From Saccharopolyspora aridisoli (GTDB taxonomy: Bacteria > Actinomycetota > Actinomycetes > Mycobacteriales > Pseudonocardiaceae): a DNA stretch of 64,000 nucleotides. The translations under genes were made by a program, and so were the position numbers. Positions within the stretch are counted from its first letter, which is position 1. The number at the start of each line of letters is the position of its first letter. The stretch lies in the NCBI RefSeq assembly GCF_004348445.1, contig NZ_SMKV01000006.1:124001-188000 (forward strand), read 5' to 3'. Below the pieces are notes generated by a model, which worked only from the letters and a program-made list of their open reading frames with translations, did no database searches and was not told the origin of the DNA. Positions 44,804 to 53,629 of the stretch are shown here, piece after piece.

Positions 44804-46193
44804 CCGGCTTCGCCGCGGGCTTGCGCTTGGCAGACTGCTTGTTCTTCGCCGTGTTCGGCTTGGCCGGGGCCTTGCGCTTGGCCGAGCTGGACTTCGCCGC
44901 CCCGGTCGTCTTGCGCGTGGTACCGGTGGTGGTGCTCGCGGTGCCACTGCTGGCGGTGCTGCCAGTGGCGGCGGTGGTGGTGCCACTGCTGGCGGTGCTG
45001 CCCGTGGCGGCGGTGGTGGTTGTGGTGTCTGTGCCGCCGGTGTCGGTGGCGGTTCCGCTGGTGGCGTTGGCGGCGCTGGCCGCGGTGGCCGGAGCGGTCG
45101 TGGCGCTCGACGTGGCCGACTCCTGCTGCGGCGCAGCGGTTTCGGCCTCGGCGGGCTCGTCGGCGAACAGCTGCGACTGCGATTCGTCGACCTGGGGGAT
45201 CGAGCGGTTCGCGCCGAAACGCGCTGCACCGCGCGCGGTCTCCTGCCAGTCCCGCACCGCCCACCACGCCGCGTCGGACTCCTTGAGGTTGGCCGCCTCG
45301 GACTCCTTGAGGTTGGCCGCTCCGGACTCCTCGAGGTTGGCTGAGTCGCTCTCCTCGGGCTGCTCGCGCGGCTTCTCGACGCGGCGGACGGAGCGCTCGG
45401 CGCGCAGCGCGCGACGGGCTTCCTTGTCGGCCTTGCGGTAGGTGTGGAAGTGGCCCGCGTGGTACAGGTGCGAACGGGTGCCACCCGCGGTGAGGCCCTT
45501 GCCGATGATGAACAGCGTGTGCCGCCACAACTTGTGCTTCTTGCAGTCGGCTTCGAGCTCGCCGAGCGTGCTGCGCACCAGCAGTTCGTCCGGCCAGGTC
45601 ACCTTGTAGGCCACCAGCACCGGCGTGTCGTCCGGGTAGCCGCCCGCGCGCAGCTCCTCGACCAGCTGGCCCGTGCGCGCGGCGGACAAGAACAGCGCCA
45701 TCGTGGTGCCGTGCTTGGCGAACTCGCGGACCTTCTCGCCGTCGGGCATCGGCGTCTTGCCGCCCTCCAGGCGGGTCAGCACCAGCGACTGCGCGACCTC
45801 GGGGACGGTGAGCTCGCGGCCGATCGCCGCCGCTGCGGCGGAGAAGGCCGGAACGCCGGGCACGATCTCCACCTCGACGTTCATCCGGACCGCGGCGTCG
45901 TACTGCTCCTGGACCGCACCCCACAGCGACGGGTCACCGGAGTGCACGCGCGCGACCTTGAGCTTGTCGCGCTCGGCGCGCCGGTAGATCTCCAGCGCGT
46001 TCTCGTGGGTGAGCCGGGAGGAGTCGACGAGCTCGGCATCGGAACGGGCGTGCTCCTGCACGCACTCCGGCGTGACCAGGCTCGCGGCCCAGACCACGAT
46101 GTCGGCTTCGGCGATTCGCTTGGCGCCGCGGACCGTGATCAGGTCGGCCGCGCCGGGTCCGGCGCCGATGAACGAGATCCGGCCAGTCACCAT
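44787..46193 (-). CDS. cobM: Precorrin-4 C11-methyltransferase with a long disordered C-terminal extension
   Basis: Residues 1 to ~260 form a complete CobM/CbiF: ISFIGAGPGAADLITVRGAK, VHSGDPSLWGAVQEQYDAA, EIVPGVPAFSAAAAAIGREL and LFIIGKGLTAGGTRSHLYHA. The remaining ~200 residues are unusual: an Arg-rich helix, three or four copies of a seven-residue unit (ANLKESE), then Ala/Thr/Ser/Gly low-complexity with two copies of TTAATGSTASSGT, and a Lys/Ala/Pro-rich basic end (AKRKAPAKPNTAKNKQSAKR). Normal family length is 250-280. The enzyme methylates C11 of precorrin-4. It overlaps cobI by 7 bp and cbiD by 17 bp. Confidence 0.92.
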   Translation of the reverse strand: MVTGRISFIGAGPGAADLITVRGAKRIAEADIVVWAASLVTPECVQEHARSDAELVDSSRLTHENALEIYRRAERDKLKVARVHSGDPSLWGAVQEQYDAAVRMNVEVEIVPGVPAFSAAAAAIGRELTVPEVAQSLVLTRLEGGKTPMPDGEKVREFAKHGTTMALFLSAARTGQLVEELRAGGYPDDTPVLVAYKVTWPDELLVRSTLGELEADCKKHKLWRHTLFIIGKGLTAGGTRSHLYHAGHFHTYRKADKEARRALRAERSVRRVEKPREQPEESDSANLEESGAANLKESEAANLKESDAAWWAVRDWQETARGAARFGANRSIPQVDESQSQLFADEPAEAETAAPQQESATSSATTAPATAASAANATSGTATDTGGTDTTTTTAATGSTASSGTTTAATGSTASSGTASTTTGTTRKTTGAAKSSSAKRKAPAKPNTAKNKQSAKRKPAAKPDEQSE

Positions 46194-46924
46194 TGCTCTC
46201 CTCTTCCGCCTCGGGGTGGCAGCACTACCACTGTCGACAAGTAAGGCGCATCGTCCACATCGGACACTTCAGCAAGCGGTAGTACCCGCGCATCCGGCGT
46301 GCCCAGGTGCTCGGCGTAGACCGAGCGGTCCAGAGCTCCGCAGTCGTCGATCGCGTCGCGCAGCTCACCCAGGCGTCGCCCGCCTTTGTAGGCAACGACC
46401 GTACCGCGCGCTCGCAACGCCTCCCGCAGCGCGGTGACATCCCGCAGCGTGGGAATCACGGTGAGTTGCTCCGAGCCCTCGGTGAGCGCGATGCCCGCCT
46501 GCGACGCGGTCGCCTGCATCGCGGTGATGCCGGGCACCGTCACGATCTCGACCTCGGTCAACAGCTCCACGACGGCCGCTGCCAGATAGCTGAACGTCGA
46601 GTACACGGCGGGGTCGCCCAAGGTGGCGAAGACCACCGTGCCGCCCTGATCACGCAGTCGCTTCGCGACGGTCTCTGCCGCGTCGTCCCAGTGCCTGCGG
46701 CGCCGCTCCTGCGGCCCGTCGACCGGGTCGGCGAGCGCGAACACCAGCCGCTGCACCCGCTCGTCGGAGCCCAGGTGAGCGCGCACGATGGCCTCCGCGC
46801 GGCCCTGCTCGTCGGGCGCGAGGACGGGCACGTACACGGTGTCGGCTTCGCGGATCTCGCGCAGCGCGGCCAAGGTCAGCATTTCCGGATCGCCGGGGCC
46901 GACCCCGACACCGACGAGTCTCAT
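46187..46924 (-). CDS. cobI: Precorrin-2 C20-methyltransferase
   Basis: A 245-residue SAM-dependent enzyme (CobI/CbiL) making precorrin-3A. Signatures are MRLVGVGVGPGDPEMLTLAA, VVFATLGDPAVYSTFSYLAA, VPGITAMQATASQAGIAL and VAYKGGRRLGELRDAI. ATG 46924 overlaps the cobB stop by 4 bp. It is slightly longer at the C terminus than typical, ending in an Arg/Gly-rich tail. Confidence 0.95.
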   Translation of the reverse strand: MRLVGVGVGPGDPEMLTLAALREIREADTVYVPVLAPDEQGRAEAIVRAHLGSDERVQRLVFALADPVDGPQERRRRHWDDAAETVAKRLRDQGGTVVFATLGDPAVYSTFSYLAAAVVELLTEVEIVTVPGITAMQATASQAGIALTEGSEQLTVIPTLRDVTALREALRARGTVVAYKGGRRLGELRDAIDDCGALDRSVYAEHLGTPDARVLPLAEVSDVDDAPYLSTVVVLPPRGGRGEQW

Positions 46925-48279
46925 CGCAGGCACCTCATGACGAATCGAGCTACCGAACCGGGGTTTCCGGCCGGATGGGTGTGCAGGTAGGAGGCGTGCA
47001 CCCCTCCGTGGACGAATCCCTCGCGGTGCGCCCCGGAAGGCCCGCGCCAGAACCACGCGGGAGGTTCGCCGTGACCGGGTTCGGTCGCGGTGCGGTGGAA
47101 TTCGTGCCCGCTGATGCGGGCTCCCTCGGCGAACAGCGGTGATTCGGTGGCGGCGACGGCGTCTCGGTATCCCAGGGTCAGTCGCGGCGACATGGCCGCG
47201 CGCACCGGCAGCACCCCGCACATGGGTTCGCCATCGAGCTCCTCCCCGAGGTAGAGCAGTCCACCGCATTCGGCGTGCACCGGGCCTCCACCGGTGGCGA
47301 AGGCGCGGATCTCATCGCGCAGCGCGGTGTTCGCCGACAGCGCGGAGGCGTGCTGCTCCGGGAACCCGCCCGGCAGCACCAGCCCGGCGGTCCGGGCGGG
47401 GAGTCGCTCATCGCGCAGCGGGTCCACGAGGGCCACCTCGGCACCGGCGGTTTCGAGGAGTTCGACGTGCTCGGCGTAGCCGAAGCTGAACGCGTGCCCG
47501 CCCGCCACGGCGACCACCGGCCGGCCCTGCGGCTGCACTTCGACACCTGGATCCCAGGCGGATCCGGGCAGTTCACCGGCGGTGCCGGCGAGCGCGGTGA
47601 CGGCGTCGAGGTCCACGGACCGCTCGATCACATCGGTCATCGCCTCCACGGCGCGCAGCGCTTCGGCGCCGTGCTCGACGGCGGTGACCAGTCCCAGGTG
47701 CCGCGAGGGGACTTCGAGGTCGTCGGTGCGCGGGATGGCGCCCAGCACCGGTAAACCCGCGTTCTCGGCGGCCGAGCGCAGCACCTGCTCGTGGCGCGGC
47801 GAGCCGACGCGGTTGAGCACCACGCCGGCGACCTCCACCTGCGGCCGGTAGTCGCGAAAACCGTGCAGCAGCGCGGCGAGGCTGTGGCTCTGCCCCTTGG
47901 CGTCGACGACGAGCACGACAGGGGCCTCGATCAACTGCGCGACGTGCGCGGTGGAGCCGAAGGCGAGTTCCTCGTCGCCGCCGATGCGGCCGTCGAACAG
48001 GCCCATCACGCCTTCCACGACAGCGATGTCGGCACCGGCGGATCCGTGGTGCAGCAGCGGCGCGATGCGGTCGGCTCCGACGAGCACGGGGTCGAGGTTG
48101 CGCGCGATCCGGCCGGCGGCGAGCCGGTGGTAGCCGGGATCGATGTAGTCGGGTCCCACCTTGAAGGGCGCGACCCGATCGCCGCGTCTGCGCAGCGCAC
48201 CGAGCAGGCCGGTGACCACGGTGGTCTTGCCCTGCCCCGAACCCGGAGCGGCGAAGACCACCCGATCGCGGTTCACCAC
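46921..48279 (-). CDS. cobB: Cobyrinate/hydrogenobyrinate a,c-diamide synthase
   Basis: A 452-residue glutamine-dependent amidase (CobB/CbiA). The N-terminal dethiobiotin-synthase-like domain has the P-loop APGSGQGKTTVVTGLLGAL and KVGPDYIDPGYH. The C-terminal class I glutaminase-like domain shows LVLPGGFPEQHA, the nucleophile cysteine in PVHAECGGLLYLGEEL and the histidine in SYLHTHPAGN. It starts with GTG 48279, overlapping cobO by 7 bp. It acts on the a and c acetate side chains. Confidence 0.95.
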   Translation of the reverse strand: MVNRDRVVFAAPGSGQGKTTVVTGLLGALRRRGDRVAPFKVGPDYIDPGYHRLAAGRIARNLDPVLVGADRIAPLLHHGSAGADIAVVEGVMGLFDGRIGGDEELAFGSTAHVAQLIEAPVVLVVDAKGQSHSLAALLHGFRDYRPQVEVAGVVLNRVGSPRHEQVLRSAAENAGLPVLGAIPRTDDLEVPSRHLGLVTAVEHGAEALRAVEAMTDVIERSVDLDAVTALAGTAGELPGSAWDPGVEVQPQGRPVVAVAGGHAFSFGYAEHVELLETAGAEVALVDPLRDERLPARTAGLVLPGGFPEQHASALSANTALRDEIRAFATGGGPVHAECGGLLYLGEELDGEPMCGVLPVRAAMSPRLTLGYRDAVAATESPLFAEGARISGHEFHRTATEPGHGEPPAWFWRGPSGAHREGFVHGGVHASYLHTHPAGNPGSVARFVMRCLR

Positions 48280-48887
48280 TCGATGCCCTTCTGGCCCTTC
48301 TGCCCGGCGTCCATGGGGTGCTTGACCTTGCCGGTCTCCATCACGAGGTCGGCGGCGTCGATCAGCGCCTGCGGCGCGTAGCGGCCGGTGATGACGACGT
48401 GCTGGTGGCCTTCGCGCTCGCGCAGCTTGGCGACGACCTCGTCGACGTCGACCCAGCCCCAGTGCAGCGGGTAGGTGAACTCATCGAGGACGTAGAGACC
48501 GTGGCGCTGCTCGTCGAGGCGGCGGGAGATCTCCTGCCAGCCTTCGAGCGCGGCGGTGGCGTGGTCTTGCTCGGTGCCCTTCTTGCGGGTCCAGGACCAG
48601 CCTTCACCCATCTTGTGCCACTCGACGGGGCCGCCTTCGCCGGTGTCCTCGTGGACCTTGCCGAGCGCGCGGAACGCCGACTCCTCGCCGACCTTCCACT
48701 TGGCGGACTTGACGAACTGGAAGACCCCGATGGACCAGCCCTGGTTCCACCCGCGCAGCGCGAGCCCGAAGGCGGCGGTGGACTTCCCCTTCATCTCGCC
48801 GGTGTGCACGACGACCAACGGCCGGTTGCGGCGCTGGCGGGTCGTGAGTCCATCAGCTGGCACGGAAGAAGGCTGTCCCTGAGGCAT
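48273..48887 (-). CDS. cobO: Cob(I)yrinate a,c-diamide adenosyltransferase
   Basis: A 204-residue BtuR/CobO-type enzyme attaching the 5'-deoxyadenosyl group to cobalt. The P-loop is VVVHTGEMKGKSTAAFGLAL (about residues 25-44), followed by GVFQFVKSAKWKVGEESAF and YVLDEFTYPLHWGWVD. It is the first gene of the main cob operon; a TAGGGT box lies 6 nt before ATG 48887. No riboswitch elements were recognised upstream. Confidence 0.95.
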   Translation of the reverse strand: MPQGQPSSVPADGLTTRQRRNRPLVVVHTGEMKGKSTAAFGLALRGWNQGWSIGVFQFVKSAKWKVGEESAFRALGKVHEDTGEGGPVEWHKMGEGWSWTRKKGTEQDHATAALEGWQEISRRLDEQRHGLYVLDEFTYPLHWGWVDVDEVVAKLREREGHQHVVITGRYAPQALIDAADLVMETGKVKHPMDAGQKGQKGIEW

Positions 48888-48893
48888 GCACTG

Positions 48894-48899
48894 ACCCTA
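48894..48899 (-). promoter_or_regulatory. -10 box TAGGGT, leaderless main cob operon
   Basis: On the minus strand TAGGGT is followed by CAGTGC and then ATG 48887. No Shine-Dalgarno sequence is present. The predicted transcript starts at the first codon of cobO, leaving no room for a 5' riboswitch. Confidence 0.55.
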
Positions 48900-49152
48900 A
48901 GAGGTTGCTGCCAGTGACCTGCGTGGCGGTGCAGGTAGCGGAAACCGCACGCTGATCCCGGGGTCCGCGACCGATGCACGGTGCTGCGGCTGTCCTCCCC
49001 AGACGACGTGAGGCCGCCGCGGTGCGAGTTGCTCGGGTGGCCGAAGTGACGAGGCCCAGCGCACGGCCCCGCACGAGGTGGGCAACTTCACCGCTGCAAC
49101 CGGCGTTCGACGCGTGAAGATGGACGAGCGTCCCAGCACTAGGAGCCGCCGC

Positions 49153-50313
49153 ATGCCCACCAGGCCGCCTCTGGTGCTCTCCGCAGCCTCGTTCATCAGC
49201 AGCTTCGACCGGTTCGCCGTGACCCCGATGCTCGTGCTGATCGCGCTGAGCATGCACGTCCCGATGGCCTCGGCGGTCACGGTCGCCAGCGGCTACTTCC
49301 TGGCCTACGGGCTCTCGCAACCGCTGTGGGGAATCCTCTCGGACCGCTTCGGCCGGATCCCGATCATGCGCGCCACGCTGCTCGCGGCGGCGGCCACGGG
49401 CCTGATCTCGACGTTCGCCCCCTCGCTGGCGGTGCTGATCGCGGCGCGGGTCCTGGCTGGTGCGTTCATGGGCGCGGTGGTCCCGACGACGCTGACCTAC
49501 GTCGGCGACACGGTCTGCCAGCAGAAGCGCCAGAGCGCGCTGTCGGACCTGATGGCCGCCCAGGCGGTGGGCACGGCCATGGCGACGGCGGTGGGCGGTG
49601 TGCTGGCTCACTGGCTGGACTGGCGCGTGGTCTTCGCGGTCCCGGCCCTCTGCGCGGCGATCTGCGCGCTGCTGCTGCGCGGCCTCCCGGAACCCGAGCG
49701 AGCGGCGGTCTCGGGCGGCGTGGGTTCCCACATCGGCGGAGTCCTGCGCAACCGGTGGGCGCTGCTGGTGTTCGGCCTGGTCTTCGTGGAGGGCGCGGTG
49801 CTGCTCGGCACCATGACCTTCCTGGCGTCGGCGTTGGTCTCCGAGGGCCTGGACGTCGCGGTGGCGGGCTTGGCCACGGGCGCCTACGGCATGGGCGTGC
49901 TGGTGTTCTCCAGGATCGTCAAGGCCATCAACTCCAAGGTCCCGGTCCCCCGCTTGATCGCCATCGGCGGCACGCAGGTGATCGTCGGCTACGCCCTGGT
50001 CTCCTTGGACACGAACTTGGCCACGGTGATCACCACAGCGCTCCTGCTGGGCGGAGGCTGGTCCTTCATGCACTCCTCCCTGCAGAGCTGGGCCACATCG
50101 GTGGCCCCGGAAGCGAGAGGAACAGCGGTAGCCCTCTTCGCCTGCGCCCTGTTCCTGGGCAGCGCAGCAGCCTCCGCAGCAGCAGGCCCCCTAGCTGACC
50201 ACGGCAACTACACGATCCTGTTCACCACAGCAGGAGCAGTGGCAATCCCCCTGGTAGCCACAGCCACCTGCGCAAGGCACCGCTACCACCAGAAACAACC
50301 AACCCCAGCCTGA
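49153..50313 (+). CDS. MFS transporter (drug:H+ antiporter type)
   Basis: A 386-residue permease with about twelve membrane segments. MFS motif A is seen as YGLSQPLWGILSDRFGRIPI (G-x-L-S-D-R-F-G-R), and the MGAVVPTTLTYVGDTV region resembles motif C. ATG 49153 was chosen because AGGAG lies 8 nt upstream; an earlier in-frame start at 49078 would add a charged N terminus. The last ~70 codons use A-ending synonymous codons far more than the rest. It is divergent from the cob operon. Substrate unknown; a cobinamide or corrinoid role is only a guess from position. Confidence 0.87.
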   Translation: MPTRPPLVLSAASFISSFDRFAVTPMLVLIALSMHVPMASAVTVASGYFLAYGLSQPLWGILSDRFGRIPIMRATLLAAAATGLISTFAPSLAVLIAARVLAGAFMGAVVPTTLTYVGDTVCQQKRQSALSDLMAAQAVGTAMATAVGGVLAHWLDWRVVFAVPALCAAICALLLRGLPEPERAAVSGGVGSHIGGVLRNRWALLVFGLVFVEGAVLLGTMTFLASALVSEGLDVAVAGLATGAYGMGVLVFSRIVKAINSKVPVPRLIAIGGTQVIVGYALVSLDTNLATVITTALLLGGGWSFMHSSLQSWATSVAPEARGTAVALFACALFLGSAAASAAAGPLADHGNYTILFTTAGAVAIPLVATATCARHRYHQKQPTPA

Positions 50314-50314
50314 A

Positions 50315-50470
50315 CCGTCAGGCAAGCGACGAAGTCGCTTCCTCCTTCACCACCCGAGCAGCCGGCACCGCCGCGGGTTCTGAGCGGCTTCGCGGCGAGG
50401 ACGCCGCGACGCCGTGTATCGGCACACATCAGGAGTGGCGCCCGGAGACCATGGAGCCGCTCAGGTTCCG
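50315..50470 (+). repeat. Dispersed intergenic repeat family 1, copy d (best preserved)
   Basis: It begins 2 bp after the MFS stop codon with CGTCAGGCAAGC, then hairpin AAGCGACGAAGTCGCTT (50324-50340), CCGCCGCGGGTT and CTGAGCGGCT (50380-50389), whose exact complement AGCCGCTCAG lies at 50455-50464. The latter encloses a GCGGCGAGGACGCCGC stem. Confidence 0.8.
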
Positions 50471-50519
50471 CCACCCACACCGCCAAGCAACCCAGCCACA
50501 ACAACCACGAAGAAGAAGA

Positions 50520-50562
50520 GCCCCGCGCTCAACCGGCCTGGGGGTCGCTGGGAGCGCGGGGC
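50520..50562 (-). terminator. Terminator after the ChlI/ChlD chelatase gene
   Basis: GCCCCGCGCTC (50520-50530) pairs with GAGCGCGGGGC (50552-50562). On the minus strand it is followed by TCTTCTTCTTC. A second shorter stem (GGTCCACC/GGTGGACT, 50571-50599) lies between it and the gene. Confidence 0.8.
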
Positions 50563-50667
50563 ACTTTGGAGGTCCACCCCTGGGGGTCAGGTGGACTGGT
50601 GGTCACCGTACCAATCCGACCGAAGGGTCTGTACTCACAGGGCTGAATCTCGTGACCAAAACGAGAC

Positions 50668-52695
50668 TCAAGCAGCCAACCCGCTGTCACCGCTGACGGC
50701 GCGCACGACTCCGGCGACGTGTTCGGCGGAGAGCTCTTCGAGCCGCAGGCTGGGTCCGCCCAGGGCTGTGGCCACCTGGTTCGCCAGTCCGAGCTTGACA
50801 GGGCCGTTCTCGCAGTCGACGACCACGGAGGCGGTTCCGGTATTGGCGAGCGCGCGTGCGGCGCGCAGGGCGTCGTCGACGGCCTGCTTGCTCCCGGTGG
50901 CTCCTCGGACGCCGACGGTGGCCTTGCCGTCGGTGAGCAGCACGACGAGCGGCCGGCGCTGCGGGTCGCGGGTGCTCTCGGTCTGGATGAGGTGCTTGGT
51001 GCGCAGCAGTCCGTCGGCGAGCGGGGTGCGTCCGCCGGTGCGCATCCGGCGGAGCCGGGCGGCGGCGATGTCGACCGACGAGGTGGGCGGCAGGGCGACT
51101 TCAGCCTCGTCGCCGCGGAAGGTGATCACTCCTACCTTGTCCCGCCGCTGGTACGCGTCGCGCAGCAGGGACATGACAGCGCCGCTGACGGCGGTCATCC
51201 GGTCGCGGGCGGCCATCGAGCCGGAGGCGTCGACGGCGAAGAGCACGAGGTTGCCTTCGCGGCCTTCGCGCAGGGATCGGCGGACGTCGTCGGAGCGCAG
51301 GACCAAGCCGGGTCCGCTGCGTCCGCGCGCGGCTTGGTGGGGCGCGGCCGCGGCGAGAGTAGCGGTGACGTGCAGTCCGTGGCCGTCGACGGTGGTGGCG
51401 CGGGTGGTGCGTCCGCTGCGGGAGCGTGCGCGGGACCGACGGCCGGGTGCGCCTTCGCCGAGTCCGGGCACTTCCAGCAACCGTGCGCGGAACGACTGCC
51501 CGGCGCCGACTGGGGCGCGTTCGGAGTCGCCGCCACCGGTCTGCTGCTCCTGCTCCTCGCCGCCTCCGCCTCCGGTGGGTCCGGTGGGCTCGTCCTGGGG
51601 TTCGCCGCCTCCACCGGGACCGCCGTCGGGTCCTCCGTCGGGGTCGTCGTCGGGGTCTTCCGGCGGCTGGTCCTCGGATTGCTCCGCAGCGTCGGAGAGG
51701 GCCTGTTGAAGCTGGTCCTCGGCCATGCCGGGTTCGTCGAACGGGTCGCGGCGGCGCCGGTGCGGCAAGGCCAGGCGGGCCCCGGCTTCGACGTCCTCTT
51801 CGGTGACGGCGTCGGCGCCGCGCCAGGCCGCGTGGGCGATGGCGGTGCGCGCCAGCACCAGGTCGGCGCGCATGCCGTCGACGTCGAAGGCCGCGCACAG
51901 CGCGGAGATCCGGCGCAGTTCGGAGTCGGGCAGCACGACGTTCTCGACGCGGGAACGGGCGGCGCGGATGTGCTCGGCGAGTTCGGCGTCGGTGTCGGCC
52001 CACTGGGCGGCGAACCCTGCGGGGTCGGCTTCGAAGGCGAGCCGCCGACGGACGACCTCCGTGCGGGTGCCGACCTCGCGGGAGGCGGCGACCTGCACGG
52101 TGAGCCCGAAGCGGTCGAGCAGCTGCGGCCGGAGCTCACCCTCCTCCGGGTTCATGGTGCCGACCAGCAGGAACGACGACGCGTGCGAGACGGACACGCC
52201 GTCGCGCTCGACGTGGGCGCGGCCCATGGCGGCGGCGTCGAGCAGCAGGTCCACGAGGTGGTCGTGCAGCAGGTTGACCTCGTCGACGTAAAGCACGCCG
52301 CGGTGCGCTCCGGCGAGCAGGCCGGGCTGGAAGGCGCGGACGCCTTCGGTCAGGGCGCGTTCGAGGTCGAGCGAGCCGATGAGCCGGTCCTCGGTGGCGC
52401 CGACGGGCAGTTCGACGAGCTGCGCGGGCCGGCGGGTGGCGGTGCCGCCGTGCGGTGCGTCGGGGCACTGCGGGTCGGGCGCCACGGGGTCGCAGCCGAA
52501 GCGGCAGTCGTCGACGACGTCCAGCGACGGCAGCAGCGAGGCGAGGGCGCGCACGACGGTCGACTTGGCCGTGCCCTTCTCGCCGCGCACCAGAACACCG
52601 CCGATGCGCGGGTGCACCGCGTTGAGCAGCAGCGCGAGCCGCAGGTCGTCATGGCCGACCACGGCGGAGAAGGGGAAGCGAGGGGCAGCGGACAT
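50668..52695 (-). CDS. Fused ChlI/ChlD-type AAA+ and VWA chelatase subunit (cobaltochelatase partner of CobN)
   Basis: A 675-residue fusion. Residues 1 to ~340 are the AAA+ ChlI part: [20 protein letters not shown], Walker [11 protein letters not shown], a cysteine-bearing [15 protein letters not shown] insert, Walker [10 protein letters not shown] and [21 protein letters not shown] linker (about 350-425) is rich in D, P, G, E and Q. The C-terminal VWA domain has a MIDAS motif [11 protein letters not shown] and [10 protein letters not shown]. Together with CobN this should power late cobalt insertion, replacing CobST. ATG 52695 lies downstream of a cobalamin riboswitch. Confidence 0.92.
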   Translation of the reverse strand: MSAAPRFPFSAVVGHDDLRLALLLNAVHPRIGGVLVRGEKGTAKSTVVRALASLLPSLDVVDDCRFGCDPVAPDPQCPDAPHGGTATRRPAQLVELPVGATEDRLIGSLDLERALTEGVRAFQPGLLAGAHRGVLYVDEVNLLHDHLVDLLLDAAAMGRAHVERDGVSVSHASSFLLVGTMNPEEGELRPQLLDRFGLTVQVAASREVGTRTEVVRRRLAFEADPAGFAAQWADTDAELAEHIRAARSRVENVVLPDSELRRISALCAAFDVDGMRADLVLARTAIAHAAWRGADAVTEEDVEAGARLALPHRRRRDPFDEPGMAEDQLQQALSDAAEQSEDQPPEDPDDDPDGGPDGGPGGGGEPQDEPTGPTGGGGGEEQEQQTGGGDSERAPVGAGQSFRARLLEVPGLGEGAPGRRSRARSRSGRTTRATTVDGHGLHVTATLAAAAPHQAARGRSGPGLVLRSDDVRRSLREGREGNLVLFAVDASGSMAARDRMTAVSGAVMSLLRDAYQRRDKVGVITFRGDEAEVALPPTSSVDIAAARLRRMRTGGRTPLADGLLRTKHLIQTESTRDPQRRPLVVLLTDGKATVGVRGATGSKQAVDDALRAARALANTGTASVVVDCENGPVKLGLANQVATALGGPSLRLEELSAEHVAGVVRAVSGDSGLAA

Positions 52696-52749
52696 GCCGG
52701 TGTGGTTCCTTCCTCGGGGTGCGGACGCCCCGCTGTCGGGAACAAGGGG

Positions 52750-52885
52750 CCGCAGTGTCCTGACTCCCGGATCGTCACGTCCCTCCGGCCTTCCCAGGTC
52801 ACCCCGGTGGCTCGCGCGGGAGGTCCGCTCCCCGGTCACAGTGGCGCCGACCGTGCCGGACTCGCACCGGCTTCCTGCCAACACC
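52750..52885 (-). promoter_or_regulatory. Cobalamin riboswitch upstream of the ChlI/ChlD-type gene
   Basis: On the minus strand: CCGGTGCGAGTCCGGCACGG, GCCACTGTGACCGGGGAG and CCGGGAGTCAGGACACTG occur in order, as in the other riboswitches of this window. The 3' part ends ~55 nt before ATG 52695. Confidence 0.9.
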
Positions 52886-53067
52886 CCTTGCAAGCGGATT
52901 CACCGACATCGTCCCAGACGTCGATCAAGCACCCAACCTTCCGGCGCCGCAACTCACAGTTCGGAGTTGGCGGTGGTCGTTCCGCGTGGCGGTGCCGGTG
53001 GCAGAACCCGCGGCGGTGCCGAGCTGAGTTCCACACCTGCAACAGCGGCTCACGCCGCGAAGGCGCC

Positions 53068-53550
53068 TCAGCGACCAGCGATGACGCCCGCGCGGCGGGG
53101 TTCGCGTCGCATGTCGACGTGCGGAATTCCGTCTTCGAGGTACTCGTCCCCGGTCTCGACGAAGCCGAAGGAGGCGTAGAAGTCCTTGGCGTAGGTCTGG
53201 GAGGACAGCACGGCTGGCGAGTTCTGCACCTCCGCGACGACGGCGCGCATCAGCTTGCGGCCGATGCCCAGGCCGCGGGCGCTCCTGGCGGTGCAGACGC
53301 GGCCGATGCGGTAGGTGCCGTCGGGGTCTTCCAGCAGCCGCAGGTACCCGAGCACGTAGTCGTCGGCGGAGTCGACCCAGAAGTGGCGGGTGGAGTCCTC
53401 CAAGTCGCGCCCGTCGAGCTCGAGGTAGGGGCATTCCTGCTCGACGACGAAGACGTCGACCCGCAGCCGCAGCATCCGGTAGAAGTCGGAGGCGTCGAGG
53501 TCTGCGGTGTAGGCGCGTTGCACGGCGGTCGCGAGCGGCTGAAGGGTCAC
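53068..53550 (-). CDS. ElaA-like GNAT acetyltransferase
   Basis: A 160-residue acetyltransferase of the ElaA type. FYRMLRLRVDVFVVEQECPY with following LELDGRDLE is the ElaA signature. Motif A is GRVCTARSARGLGIGRKLMR (R-G-x-G-I/L-G) and the end YAKDFYASFGFVETGDEYLE with HVDMRR is also characteristic. GTG 53550 was chosen by homology; no strong Shine-Dalgarno sequence precedes it. Substrate unknown. It lies between the chelatase riboswitch and the first S1 protease gene. Confidence 0.87.
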   Translation of the reverse strand: MTLQPLATAVQRAYTADLDASDFYRMLRLRVDVFVVEQECPYLELDGRDLEDSTRHFWVDSADDYVLGYLRLLEDPDGTYRIGRVCTARSARGLGIGRKLMRAVVAEVQNSPAVLSSQTYAKDFYASFGFVETGDEYLEDGIPHVDMRREPRRAGVIAGR

Positions 53551-53629
53551 CCTTACCTGGATATCACAGGACTTCCCGGTTTCCCGCACTCGCAAGCGGC
53601 GGGAGTTGTGCAGACCACTCGCCCACCGC

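Noticed and set aside
48888-49077. A fourth cobalamin riboswitch before the cobO operon
   Set aside because: GGTGCGAGTT on the plus strand resembles part of the core, but the GCCACTG box and the 3' CAGGA element are absent on both strands, and a -10 box sits directly at cobO.
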